From a virus: a DNA stretch of 34,847 bases. The stretch covers positions 1 to 34,847 of the IMG/VR virus record IMGVR_UViG_3300030380_001803; one strand, 5' to 3'. The position numbers and the translations under genes are program-made. Positions 24,957 through 31,916 of this stretch are shown here, in pieces (the stretch's first letter is position 1; each line of letters starts with the position of its first letter). Under the pieces are notes generated by a model. It was not told where the DNA came from. It saw only the letters and a program-made list of their open reading frames with translations, and searched no databases.

Positions 24957-25173
24957 CGTGTGCTATGTCCTCTCTATCGGGTTGATCTGCCAGCATATTA
25001 TGTAAAAACAGCAGTACAGATCGCTGACCTTCTCTGAACGCTGCTTCGTTGCTATCGGGTACATAGGTGCTTGATTTCATGTGAAAACGTATATCCATGT
25101 CGTCCAGGACTATCTTTCCATCTGCGTTATCAAACAATGTACGATAGGCTTGTCGTAAGTCATCTATTGTCAT
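24949..25173 (-). CDS. Bbp19-like phage protein
   Basis: This 74-residue protein matches the Bbp19 pattern: LRQAYRTLFDNADGKIVLDDMDIRFHM, then AFREGQRSVLLFLHNML. Members are found between portal and scaffold in T7-like phages; the role in the head is unknown. The start overlaps the portal stop (4 nt) and the end overlaps the scaffold start. Confidence 0.82.
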   Translation of the reverse strand: MTIDDLRQAYRTLFDNADGKIVLDDMDIRFHMKSSTYVPDSNEAAFREGQRSVLLFLHNMLADQPDREDIAHDE

Positions 25174-26768
25174 TTATTCACCGCAGCGACCATTGGTGCT
25201 GCTGCTCCTAGTGCTTCCGCTTGTTGTGCCAGCTGTTGCTGCTCCATCATCTGTTGTTGCTGCGCTGCACGTTCTTCGCGTGTTCGTGCTACCTCATCAT
25301 CGCCTTTAATGATGGTTGCGGGTATGCTCAATGTTTTTATCAAGTGCTTTGCCACACCATCAAAATCAACATAATCAAACACTTGCGGATTGATTTGACC
25401 AATCGGTCCCATGAGTTCCAGCATTTGTGTGAGCGATGTTACATCGACTTGACGCTGCGCTTTTGCCAGTGGCGATACATATTCTATCTCGACATCCGCT
25501 GTCCGTATCATTTCGGGTGCGGGCATGAATTTTTGATCGCGGGCAAGAATAGCATACACCCTGGTAATAAGTGGTTGTAGAAGTTCCGTTTGTATTCGAA
25601 ACATACTTGGTCCCAGCAAGCGCATCTTTTCTTCCGTACGCTGCACAACTTCTGTCGCCGTCATCTGTGGACCTTGTCCCATAATCAGCTGGTCAACATA
25701 GAACGCCGATCGTATTGCACCGCGCCGTTGTTCTTCCATATTCAGTCCCAGTGGGTTATTCGCACCTATATTCAAAGGTTCAATTCGATCCCGTGTTCCC
25801 GATCTGTAGAAGTTTAGCCCACTGGGTACTGTTTTTATTGGCAGTATAAAGCTATCATCAGGAACTAGCAGTGGCGGGTCGACTTGCTTTTGCGCTGCGC
25901 GAATAGTTGTTTCCGACATCTTGTTAAGCATCTTGATATCGGGCAATGCTGTCATGCTGGGTGATCGTCCATAGATCTCTGTGCTGCTCTTTTGGTAGCG
26001 TGGCACAACGTAGGGCAGTTCATCAAACCCGCCTTCGGACAATACAACCGTTTCTGTTGGTTCATAATAGACGGACGCAAATGGCTTATTTTCTTTTGTT
26101 GCCATCGTTACATCATAGTTATCGCGTGGATAGACGGCGTGTACCAGTTCGACCGCATCGTGTGGATATTCGTCTATTCTGTCTTGTAATTTTTTACTTA
26201 ATTTATCAACACCAAAGCGATCCCGTAGTGCGTGTCCTGGCATATTGAATACACGATATACCGTGTCTACACGCCCTCTTTTGTCCTCCGATATGTAACA
26301 TTCGCCTATATGTCGTGTCGAAAAATTTACATCGGTCATGCCGTCTTGCTCGACAAACATCACACTTGTGCCAAACGTAATTAGATCCAGGTACATTTCG
26401 TGTACTTGTTCCGAAAAATTACTGCGCTGAAACGTGCGATACATCACATCTTCGACCGATAGCAGCCATTCTCTAGCGGTATCATCACCATTTAGCATCG
26501 GATCGCGGTATTCCAACGTAAACCATTTTGTGGACATATTGGTCAACATACCGTGCAACGACGCTGCTAGAAGTTCGGCTGCGTGAATTGCTGTACCATC
26601 AAAGATCTGTGCGTTGCGCTTGTCGCCTTGTGTACGTTTTTTTGTAATATCCGCTTTTCGGGGTACTACAAAATCCGCTATTTCTTGCCAATGACTTTCC
26701 CAAGTGGTGCGTTTGTTTTGCAGCTGGGATAAGTGATCGTGAAGAATTTCTGCTATTTCATCTGACAT
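25170..26768 (-). CDS. Portal protein (head-tail connector, gp8-like)
   Basis: This 532-residue portal of the podoviral type forms the dodecameric channel for packaging and ejection. Diagnostic segments are TWESHWQEIADFVVPRKADIT, FDGTAIHAAELLAASLHGMLTN, WFTLEYRDP, LDLITFGTSVMFVEQ and RRGAIRSAFYVDQLIMGQGPQMTATEVVQRTEEKM, followed by a helical barrel and a Gln-rich C terminus (AAQQQQMMEQQQLAQQAEAL). Length is typical. It is directly downstream of the Pro-rich protein (start one base from that stop region) and coupled to the Bbp19-like gene. Confidence 0.94.
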   Translation of the reverse strand: MSDEIAEILHDHLSQLQNKRTTWESHWQEIADFVVPRKADITKKRTQGDKRNAQIFDGTAIHAAELLAASLHGMLTNMSTKWFTLEYRDPMLNGDDTAREWLLSVEDVMYRTFQRSNFSEQVHEMYLDLITFGTSVMFVEQDGMTDVNFSTRHIGECYISEDKRGRVDTVYRVFNMPGHALRDRFGVDKLSKKLQDRIDEYPHDAVELVHAVYPRDNYDVTMATKENKPFASVYYEPTETVVLSEGGFDELPYVVPRYQKSSTEIYGRSPSMTALPDIKMLNKMSETTIRAAQKQVDPPLLVPDDSFILPIKTVPSGLNFYRSGTRDRIEPLNIGANNPLGLNMEEQRRGAIRSAFYVDQLIMGQGPQMTATEVVQRTEEKMRLLGPSMFRIQTELLQPLITRVYAILARDQKFMPAPEMIRTADVEIEYVSPLAKAQRQVDVTSLTQMLELMGPIGQINPQVFDYVDFDGVAKHLIKTLSIPATIIKGDDEVARTREERAAQQQQMMEQQQLAQQAEALGAAAPMVAAVNK

Positions 26769-27050
26769 CTAGCCACCTAGTGTTGTTTTGTATGCCGTAC
26801 CCATGCTGCCCGTTAGCATGGGTCGACGTACGGGTGTCTGCCCTGATAGACCCCTTGCCCCTGTCAATGTGGTTCGTGATGCGTTGCCTGTGCCTTTATA
26901 TCCCCCACTAGCTGCCCCTACCGCTGCTTTTGGATCTACTGCTGCCTTTTCTACTTCTTTCGGCTCTACCTTTGGCTTTACGGGTTCGGGCGGTGGTGTT
27001 GGTGCGGGTTGTGGTGCTGGTGGTGGTGTTCGTGGTGCTGCTTTACCCAT
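26769..27050 (-). CDS. Pro-rich small protein (paralogue 1)
   Basis: This 93-residue protein has a Pro/Lys-rich, low-complexity N-terminal half (TPPPAPQPAPTPPPEPVKPK) and a C terminus with ASRTTLTGARGLSGQTP...MLTGSMG. The LTGxxGL element recurs in the protein at 27443-27673, and the two genes flank an acetyltransferase gene, suggesting duplication. Proteins like this sit between terminase and portal in marine podophages and could be minor head components; the function is unknown. It overlaps the acetyltransferase stop by 8 nt. Confidence 0.7.
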   Translation of the reverse strand: MGKAAPRTPPPAPQPAPTPPPEPVKPKVEPKEVEKAAVDPKAAVGAASGGYKGTGNASRTTLTGARGLSGQTPVRRPMLTGSMGTAYKTTLGG

Positions 27051-27462
27051 TGATTAACCTCATATCTTCTTTCAATAATCCATAGACCAGGGCATCTTCC
27101 GTTCCAAAGTATCGCCGTAGTCGTCCTTCTTGCTTAAATCCAACCCCAGTTATTAGTTTTCGGGATCGTAAATTGCTTTCGTTACAGAGTGCCGATACAC
27201 GCTGCACACCCATTATGGTGAAACAATAATCAAACATCTGCTTTATGTAGCGACGCTGAAAAATTTTTGGGTTTTCACTCACACAATACATATGCACGTC
27301 GTGTCCCGTGTACTCCGAAAACACAAATGCACCCACAATCTTACCATCTTTTGTAAATCCATAGGCTTGCGCTGCGTCCTCACCCTGGATTTTATCCAGC
27401 ATCAAACGATTTTTTAGCCAGGTAACGAAAGGTTTCGGATCATTAACTGTTAGTGTTACCAC
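27043..27462 (-). CDS. GNAT-type acetyltransferase
   Basis: This 139-residue protein has a GNAT fold of the RimJ/RimL-like type: KDGKIVGAFVFSEYTGHDVHMYCV strands, QRRYIKQMFDYCFTIMGVQRVSALCNESNLRSRKLITGVGFKQEG (acetyl-CoA helix and the NxxSxxLxxxxGF-like signature, here NLRSRKLITGVGF), and a C-terminal DALVYGLLKEDM strand. It differs from the gp13-position protein. It may acetylate a protein or small molecule, or act structurally. It overlaps both Pro-rich genes (8 and 20 nt). Confidence 0.82.
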   Translation of the reverse strand: MVTLTVNDPKPFVTWLKNRLMLDKIQGEDAAQAYGFTKDGKIVGAFVFSEYTGHDVHMYCVSENPKIFQRRYIKQMFDYCFTIMGVQRVSALCNESNLRSRKLITGVGFKQEGRLRRYFGTEDALVYGLLKEDMRLING

Positions 27463-27673
27463 TTAATAACCCCTTACCCGCTTTTGTTGTCGTTGTTCCC
27501 GTGCCTAGTCCTTGTGGACCCGTCAATACCGTTTGCTTTGGCCCTACCTTCTTCGGATCACGCATTTTTCTCTGCTCTTGTATGCGTACCGTTTTTTCTG
27601 GTTTTATTGCCTTCACGGGTGTTGGTGGCGGTGCGGGCGGTATAGGGGGCATCTGTGGTGCGTTTTTGCTCAT
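27443..27673 (-). CDS. Pro-rich small protein (paralogue 2)
   Basis: This 76-residue protein has a Pro-rich start (PQMPPIPPAPPPTPVKAIKP), a basic middle (RIQEQRKMRDPKKVGPKQ) and a TVLTGPQGLGTGTTTTK...KGLLSG tail. The layout and the LTGxxGL element match the protein at 26769-27050. It starts inside the terminase stop (4-nt overlap). It is probably a minor structural or packaging-associated protein; this is inferred from position only. Confidence 0.7.
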   Translation of the reverse strand: MSKNAPQMPPIPPAPPPTPVKAIKPEKTVRIQEQRKMRDPKKVGPKQTVLTGPQGLGTGTTTTKAGKGLLSGNTNS

Positions 27674-28953
27674 GCTACATAAGTTCCTAATGGATTATAT
27701 TGGTTGTCTGCCATTTCCTGGGGCGGTGTTATATGCTCGTCATACTCACGGTGTCCAACGGCTAGGTAGCGAAAAGCATCCGCAAAGTGACTTGCCCAGG
27801 AATGAACGGGTGTTGCCCTAAAAACTCTATTCTTTTCATTATACGCACGATGATAGTGTCTAAGCGCATCCAGCATTTGCTTACAGTGTCCACGATCAAA
27901 CCAACATCGGCTCAAAAATAACTTTGCTGCGTGTATCCCATCTTCAAGTGGTAGCTTTGGAACTACACGAAAATTCAGACCAAGATCATACGCTATCTCG
28001 CGCCTACTCTTTCCCGATCCTAGTTCCCTCACCTCAATATCGTGCGGGGCATTATGTGTCCCATACAAATATCCTTTTTGATCCAGGACACGACAATAAT
28101 GGGGCAGACCTTCTCCACGACTTTCATAACAATCAATTATGTGGATTGCGCGACCTACCGTTTGTGTGAAGATGATGACATTACTGTCCCCCACGCCTAG
28201 GTCCCACCAGGTATCCACCCTATAGTTCTCGTCATAGGGTACAGAACTTATCTGCCCCTTCTCCATAATCGTTTCTAATTCTTTCCCGTATATCGCGCCA
28301 GCGACATTAGCGGTCCAGCTGCACTCAAATTCCTGGTTGTACTGATCGGTCGACATTGCCGACTTTGCACTCTCCAGTTCTTCTTCGTCCAAGATCTTTG
28401 TTTCTGACGCTTTGTACGTCTTAACATACCAATACTTATCGGACTGTGCTGCTTCATAAAGCTCGTAGAACGCCGACATACCCCGTGGTGTGCCTATTAC
28501 TATGCCATAGCCCTTTCTATCTGATAGAGCGGGTCTTATGACCTCTGGGAACATACTCTCTGGCATATCTGCGTATTCGTCCATCACGCAGCCATCAAGA
28601 AAAATTCCACGAATACCATGAATATTTTCTGCACCCAGCAACATAATCCTTGCACCGTTCGGTAGATCACACCGCAATTCCGTTTCGTGAAAGCGAGCGT
28701 TCGGGATCGTACCCGCGAACTGCTTCAAATAATCCCAGGCAATCATCTTCGCCTGGCGATAGGTGGGTGCTATGTAGGCATAGCGTGGGTTAACTTGCGT
28801 ATTCAGTATGGCATCACGTAAAAGATGATTAATCGCCATCACCGTCTTGCCGAACCGTCTGTGCATCACCAGTACTGCCCATCTCTGCTTCTTCAGATCT
28901 GCGTGTAGCTTCTTTTGCAGCGGTCTGGGGGTATACGGTATTTTGATTTCCAT
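27670..28953 (-). CDS. terL: Terminase large subunit
   Basis: This 427-residue packaging motor and nuclease has an ATPase domain with HRRFGKT (31-37, Walker A), FLDGCVMDEYADMP with D124/E125 (Walker B) and VIGTPRG (151-157, coupling motif). The nuclease domain has acidic residues D250 (WWDLGVGDSN), D304 (APHDIEVRE) and D391 (HFADAFRYL). All key residues are present. The enzyme cuts concatemers and drives DNA into procapsids through the portal. AGAGAAG precedes the ATG. TerS lies upstream, separated by 344 bp that include a possible small gene and repeats. Confidence 0.95.
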   Translation of the reverse strand: MEIKIPYTPRPLQKKLHADLKKQRWAVLVMHRRFGKTVMAINHLLRDAILNTQVNPRYAYIAPTYRQAKMIAWDYLKQFAGTIPNARFHETELRCDLPNGARIMLLGAENIHGIRGIFLDGCVMDEYADMPESMFPEVIRPALSDRKGYGIVIGTPRGMSAFYELYEAAQSDKYWYVKTYKASETKILDEEELESAKSAMSTDQYNQEFECSWTANVAGAIYGKELETIMEKGQISSVPYDENYRVDTWWDLGVGDSNVIIFTQTVGRAIHIIDCYESRGEGLPHYCRVLDQKGYLYGTHNAPHDIEVRELGSGKSRREIAYDLGLNFRVVPKLPLEDGIHAAKLFLSRCWFDRGHCKQMLDALRHYHRAYNEKNRVFRATPVHSWASHFADAFRYLAVGHREYDEHITPPQEMADNQYNPLGTYVA

Positions 28954-29041
28954 GTTTCTGTGCTTCTCTGCGTATAAAGCGCAACGTGAAGTCCCTACGC
29001 TTACGTGCGTTTTCCTGGTTTTTTGTGTAGTTACTGGTCAT
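28829..29041 (-). CDS. Possible small basic protein overlapping the terL start
   Basis: This 70-residue ORF begins MTSNYTKNQENARKRRDFTLRFIRREAQKHGN. The N-terminal half is basic and protein-like, similar in style to small marine podophage proteins. The second half overlaps the terL 5' end by 125 nt in another frame. There is no clear ribosome site. Real coding is plausible but not certain. Confidence 0.4.
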   Translation of the reverse strand: MTSNYTKNQENARKRRDFTLRFIRREAQKHGNQNTVYPQTAAKEATRRSEEAEMGSTGDAQTVRQDGDGD

Positions 29042-29141
29042 TTCAAGTGTGTGTGGCAGACACTCTTGTGTTTGGTTATATACGTATAGCAACGGCGACC
29101 AGTTTTGGGGGGGTAAGGGGGTCGCTTTGCGCTGCAAAACA

Positions 29142-29297
29142 CGCAGTCACAGGTCTAGTTCCTGTACCCAACGCTAGAAAAAACAATGACTTACATAGTT
29201 TGCTGACAAATCTGCTGACAAAACCAAGCATCAATCGCAGCAAAAGCCAGGGCGGGGGGTCGCGTGTGCGAGCAGTGACACACAGACTGCATCAGCA
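29142..29297. other. terS-terL intergenic region with repeats
   Basis: It holds a direct repeat of TGCTGACAAA (29201-29210 and 29213-29222), a G-rich tract, and an inverted repeat ACAGG/CCTGT with TACCC (29149-29170) resembling the attachment-region elements. A packaging recognition (pac/cos) function is possible. No tRNA or gene is supported here. Confidence 0.35.
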
Positions 29298-29690
29298 CTA
29301 CTCATTCCATGATAACTGTATTGTCCCCGACACTGATGGCGACGCATCACTTGGATTGTTTCGTATACCACCTAGCGGTTGCAACTGTCGCTTCCTCTTG
29401 TCAAGTGCATCCACCTTCAATCGCTTGTACTGCACTGTTGCCATAGCGATCTTTGGATCACTAGGCAGCGGTTCATTGATGATGTCCATGATCTTGTCGT
29501 CGATGTCCTCACCTTGTATAGCTCTTGCCTTGCTGTAGGCTTCCCAGGCATCCTGGTCTTTCTGCACATGCCTATAGATTGTCCTCTTGTTGGGGAGATG
29601 CTCCGATGTATCACAGATCTGTGTCAAGCTCTCACCATCCATAAGACGATTACATATCTCGTCCATGTGCTTTTGTGTTACGCTGCTCAT
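29298..29690 (-). CDS. terS: Terminase small subunit
   Basis: This 130-residue protein is of the terminase-small-subunit-like type. It has an N-terminal helix-turn-helix (DEICNRLMDGESLTQICDTSEHLPNKRTIYRHVQKD), the AYSKARAIQGEDIDDKIMDI helix used for oligomerisation, and VDALDKRKRQLQPLGGI near the C-terminal end. It selects viral DNA for packaging. The gene overlaps the DUF5872-like gene by 4 nt and lies upstream of terL on the same transcript. Confidence 0.88.
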   Translation of the reverse strand: MSSVTQKHMDEICNRLMDGESLTQICDTSEHLPNKRTIYRHVQKDQDAWEAYSKARAIQGEDIDDKIMDIINEPLPSDPKIAMATVQYKRLKVDALDKRKRQLQPLGGIRNNPSDASPSVSGTIQLSWNE

Positions 29691-29920
29691 GCTCTTGCTC
29701 TTGTTTTCTTTGTGCGTTTCTTGCCACTAGCCGTTACTGACCAGTTGACACGCTTTGGTCCCGTCTTTTTCCGTGCTTCTGCCTTTGTTATTCTCTTTGC
29801 TACCTTTGCTGGTCGACACGCTGGATACGGTCGTGACTTCTTTTCCTTGCCCGATCTGCCACACTTCTTGCCTGTCTTGACATCTCGCCAATCCTCTTTG
29901 AACCACTTTGTCAGTGACAT
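29687..29920 (-). CDS. DUF5872-like small basic protein
   Basis: This 77-residue protein has the typical start SLTKWFKEDWRDVKTGKKCGRS and the PYPACRPAKV motif, followed by a long basic tail. It matches a conserved phage/marine small family (DUF5872-like) of unknown function. The two cysteines (KKCGRS, PACRP) are conserved features of the type. Its ATG overlaps the preceding gene's stop by one base and its stop overlaps the TerS start. Confidence 0.78.
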   Translation of the reverse strand: MSLTKWFKEDWRDVKTGKKCGRSGKEKKSRPYPACRPAKVAKRITKAEARKKTGPKRVNWSVTASGKKRTKKTRARA

Positions 29921-30096
29921 CAGCTTGGCTTCTTACCGCTGTACTTGCCACCACGCTTTTTGTACTCACGCACCAGCCACGCATTTGCATAGGCACTGGG
30001 ATACACAGCAAACTTACGCTTTGCAGCTGCTTTGACCCTGGAGTACAACGCTGGGTTTGTGGGTTTAGGACCGCTTGGTTTTTTTGCTTTTGCCAT
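29920..30096 (-). CDS. Small basic conserved phage protein
   Basis: This 58-residue ORF (MAKAKKPSGPKPTNPALYS..., then YPSAYANAWLVREYKKRGGKY) is highly basic with a Tyr-rich centre and resembles small proteins in marine phages near DUF5872. It overlaps the genes on both sides (32 nt with the 43-residue gene, 1 nt with DUF5872). No enzymatic motif is seen; nucleic-acid binding is possible from charge. Confidence 0.7.
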   Translation of the reverse strand: MAKAKKPSGPKPTNPALYSRVKAAAKRKFAVYPSAYANAWLVREYKKRGGKYSGKKPS

Positions 30097-30196
30097 TGGT
30101 TTTCTTTTTGCGCTTGGCTGCTGTAATTATATCGCCCCTGGTGATCTTGTTCTTGTCACCATACATAGCAGCGAGTTTCTTGTTTCGTGGCTTCAT
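30065..30196 (-). CDS. Small Lys-rich protein
   Basis: This 43-residue ORF (MKPRNKKLAAMYGDKNKITR..., then GDIITAAKRKKK) has an AAMYGDKNKITRGDIITAAK core of the kind found in marine podophages. It starts 1 nt after the stop of a 13-residue ORF and overlaps the next gene by 32 nt. The function is unknown. Confidence 0.6.
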   Translation of the reverse strand: MKPRNKKLAAMYGDKNKITRGDIITAAKRKKKTNGKSKKTKRS

Positions 30197-30197
30197 C

Positions 30198-30239
30198 TTA
30201 CTTCCTAGGCTTCTTTTTTTTCTTTATGTATCCTGGCAT
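30198..30239 (-). CDS. Possible 13-residue Lys-rich microprotein
   Basis: The ORF MPGYIKKKKKPRK fits exactly between the DUF6321 gene (stop 30243) and the next start (30196). It may be a coupled leader peptide or a remnant. It is too short to judge coding by composition. Confidence 0.3.
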   Translation of the reverse strand: MPGYIKKKKKPRK

Positions 30240-30242
30240 ATC

Positions 30243-30521
30243 TTACCCTTTCTTTTTTTTGTGACGGTTGGCAAAATTCCTGGCAGCTTCGACACTACCG
30301 AAACCCCAGGCTTTCAAAGCAAGTGCTTTGCGTGTCGGATCACCGTTTGGCTTTTTCATTGGACCTTTCATGCCAGCAAACCTAGCTGCAAAAGACACAC
30401 GTCTAGGCGATGTCCCCGTCTTCAGCGGTCGCTTGAGATTTGACCCTTCGGTACGCTTAAAATAGTCACGTCCCTTCTGGTTCAGACCACCTTTTTTGTT
30501 TTGATAAATTTTTTTGACCAT
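30243..30521 (-). CDS. DUF6321 family protein
   Basis: This 92-residue basic protein has the clear family pattern KKGGLNQKGRDYFKRTEGSNLKRP, then SPRRVSFAARFAGMKGPMKKPNGDPTRKALALKAWGFGS and a Lys-rich end. It is common in phages and mobile elements, with unknown function. The ATG at 30521 is chosen because the family starts at about this point; an upstream in-frame start at 30545 would add eight residues. Confidence 0.82.
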   Translation of the reverse strand: MVKKIYQNKKGGLNQKGRDYFKRTEGSNLKRPLKTGTSPRRVSFAARFAGMKGPMKKPNGDPTRKALALKAWGFGSVEAARNFANRHKKKKG

Positions 30522-30542
30522 GATGAAAAGGGTGCGAACCCC

Positions 30543-30710
30543 CACGTCAATCTGCGAGGATGTAACAAAGGGGTCCGCATACTTAGGAGGAAGGATATCA
30601 ATGAAAAAATAAGCCAGACACGTCTGACCGATTATACCAAATATACCGTCCTTCTTATGTCATTCATACCACAATTTGTAGAGATACCTAAATTTTCCTA
30701 TCGGGAAACG
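30543..30710. other. Intergenic region with orphan plus-strand leader
   Basis: This 168-bp gap contains a plus-strand ACGTCAATCTGCGAGGAT (30544-30561), like the leaders of int and the repressor, and later a near-ideal TAGGAGG ribosome site before ATG AAA AAA TAA (30600-30611). No longer plus-strand ORF follows, so it may be the remnant of a lost gene or a leader peptide. A TTGACG-N5-CG type site occurs at 30698-30714. Confidence 0.4.
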
Positions 30711-31127
30711 TCACAGCTTGTAATACAAGCGAATAAGAGCATCCGTATACTTACGACGCACTGTGCGATGATCGACACGCATTTTGCGTCCCAAAGCAGA
30801 CCAGCGAGGGCCACGTTCGTTGAACGCTGCGCTATGCGCTACTGCCCAAATCAGTCGTTTGTCGTCCGCATCCATGTTCGTATCGTTAAGTATATCCATA
30901 GCCAATTCAAATCGCGTGACTTGCTCTGGTGTTGCTTTTGGTAACGACGGTGTGAAATCATGCCAGCCATAACTTTCCCATGTTTTTACGTACTCCACCC
31001 AGCTTGACATCTTTTGTTTGCGAATAGCGGGTGGTAGCTTTCGTTCTGTTTCTGCTGCTTCAAGAAACAACGCATCAAGTGCTGCCATGTCACGCAGCCG
31101 TTCGTCATTCTTTTCCCTGACACTCAT
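30711..31127 (-). CDS. DUF6362-like protein with C-terminal HTH
   Basis: This 138-residue protein has a charged N-terminal half (ERLRDMAALDALFLEAAETERK...), a central WVEYVKTWESYGW motif, and a C-terminal helix-turn-helix: ADDKRLIWAVAHSAAFNERGPRWSALGRKMRVDHRTVRRKYTDAL. This matches the DUF6362-type proteins of alphaproteobacterial phages. A DNA-binding role, in regulation or packaging, is likely; it is the first gene after the strong late promoter at 31232-31261. Confidence 0.8.
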   Translation of the reverse strand: MSVREKNDERLRDMAALDALFLEAAETERKLPPAIRKQKMSSWVEYVKTWESYGWHDFTPSLPKATPEQVTRFELAMDILNDTNMDADDKRLIWAVAHSAAFNERGPRWSALGRKMRVDHRTVRRKYTDALIRLYYKL

Positions 31128-31231
31128 GCTTAGTCACGCTTAACTAGACACGCTTTGCGTGTAGTGTTTTTAGATACCAGTTTTGAGTGCAATACTTTGA
31201 GTGCATAGCTATGCCTTATGCGCCTTCGGCG

Positions 31232-31261
31232 ATTGTAACGACCGCCCAAAATTTCTGTCAA
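31232..31261 (-). promoter_or_regulatory. Strong sigma70-type late promoter
   Basis: On the minus strand a perfect -35 TTGACA (31261-31256), an 18-bp spacer and a -10 TACAAT (31237-31232) precede the DUF6362-terS-terL gene run. The start would be at about 31225, giving a ~100-nt leader that contains an ACACGC/GCGTGT hairpin (31148-31162) and a TTTGAGTGCA direct repeat (31182, 31196). Confidence 0.7.
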
Positions 31262-31281
31262 GAGTAAATCTTTGGGTCGTG

Positions 31282-31319
31282 GTCGCATAGTGTCATACAA
31301 GGTCATACTTGGTCATATA
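31282..31319. repeat. Phased GTCATA repeat array upstream of the late promoter
   Basis: GTCATA begins at 31292, 31302 and 31312, with a degenerate unit at 31282, all 10 bp apart. This is about 57-93 bp upstream of the inferred late start, on one face of the helix. It shares GGTCATACTTGGTCATAT exactly with the attachment-region array. Confidence 0.85.
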
Positions 31320-31495
31320 CCCAGTATTTTTTTTATCCAGCGTCGCCAGGCTGGTACAGTTTCGTCATCGTGCCAGAACTTCTGCTGAAACAAAACGTCT
31401 TCTGTTTTCTCTTCAACGGGCTGCTTGACCACTTTCTTTTTGGGTGCTGGTTTGGCTGCTTTGGTTTGGTCTTTCCTTGGTCTTCCTCTTGGCAT
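31313..31495 (-). CDS. Small AT-hook protein
   Basis: This 60-residue ORF begins with an AT-hook (MPRGRPRKDQ), then a Lys/Ala/Pro-rich stretch and a C-terminal amphipathic part (VPAWRRWIKKILGI). The ATG has a good ribosome site (AAGGTGA) although it lies inside the end of the nuclease gene (83-nt overlap in a different frame). AT-hooks bind the minor groove of AT-rich DNA, so this is probably a DNA-binding accessory protein. Its 3' end overlaps the GTCATA array. Confidence 0.65.
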   Translation of the reverse strand: MPRGRPRKDQTKAAKPAPKKKVVKQPVEEKTEDVLFQQKFWHDDETVPAWRRWIKKILGI

Positions 31496-31913
31496 CTATT
31501 TCACCTTGTAGTTGTTGCTCCACTTGCAGCATGATCCGTGCTTGTCCCTTTATCGTCAGTTCGATGTCAGCGTCGACACCCTCCAGGAACGCTTTTACGT
31601 CGGTAATCGATCGGCACAAACCATACTCATACCCCAAAGAAAGAAGCTGCTCACCAACGATGCGCTGCTGCTCTGTGGGATAATTCTTTGGCTGCTTTAA
31701 CTCAATGAACAATGGCATTGTCTTCGGCAGCATAATTATAAGATCGGGAAAGCCTGGCAATACACCCATCAGCTTTTGTTTATGGCGGTAATTAACGTGG
31801 TGTCGTCCTTCATTGGGACTGTGGTGGATCATGTACGGTTCTGGCAACACCAGGTCCAGCCACTTGACGACGTGCTTCTGCAAGTCATCTTCGGATGTAT
31901 ACACACGGATCAC
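31413..31913 (-). CDS. VRR-NUC domain nuclease
   Basis: This 166-residue protein is of the VRR-NUC/Holliday-junction-nuclease-like class: EDDLQKHVVKWLDLVLP, HHSPNEGRHH, then GVLPGFPDLIIMLP with the catalytic Asp, and PLFIELKQPKNYPTEQQR with Glu and Lys, followed by LLSLGYEYGLCRSITDVKAFL. The PD-(D/E)xK core is intact. The last ~60 residues form a charged tail. In phages such enzymes process branched DNA for recombination or packaging. The gene lies 3 nt after the Cro-like gene. Confidence 0.9.
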   Translation of the reverse strand: MIRVYTSEDDLQKHVVKWLDLVLPEPYMIHHSPNEGRHHVNYRHKQKLMGVLPGFPDLIIMLPKTMPLFIELKQPKNYPTEQQRIVGEQLLSLGYEYGLCRSITDVKAFLEGVDADIELTIKGQARIMLQVEQQLQGEIDAKRKTKERPNQSSQTSTQKESGQAAR

Positions 31914-31916
31914 GGA

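Noticed and set aside
29005-29538. Plus-strand 177-residue ORF across terS/terL
   Set aside because: Antisense to TerS and to the terminase region; no domain features or promoter.
30501-30944. Plus-strand 147-residue ORF
   Set aside because: Mostly antisense to the DUF6362-like gene, no ribosome site at its start and no recognisable features.
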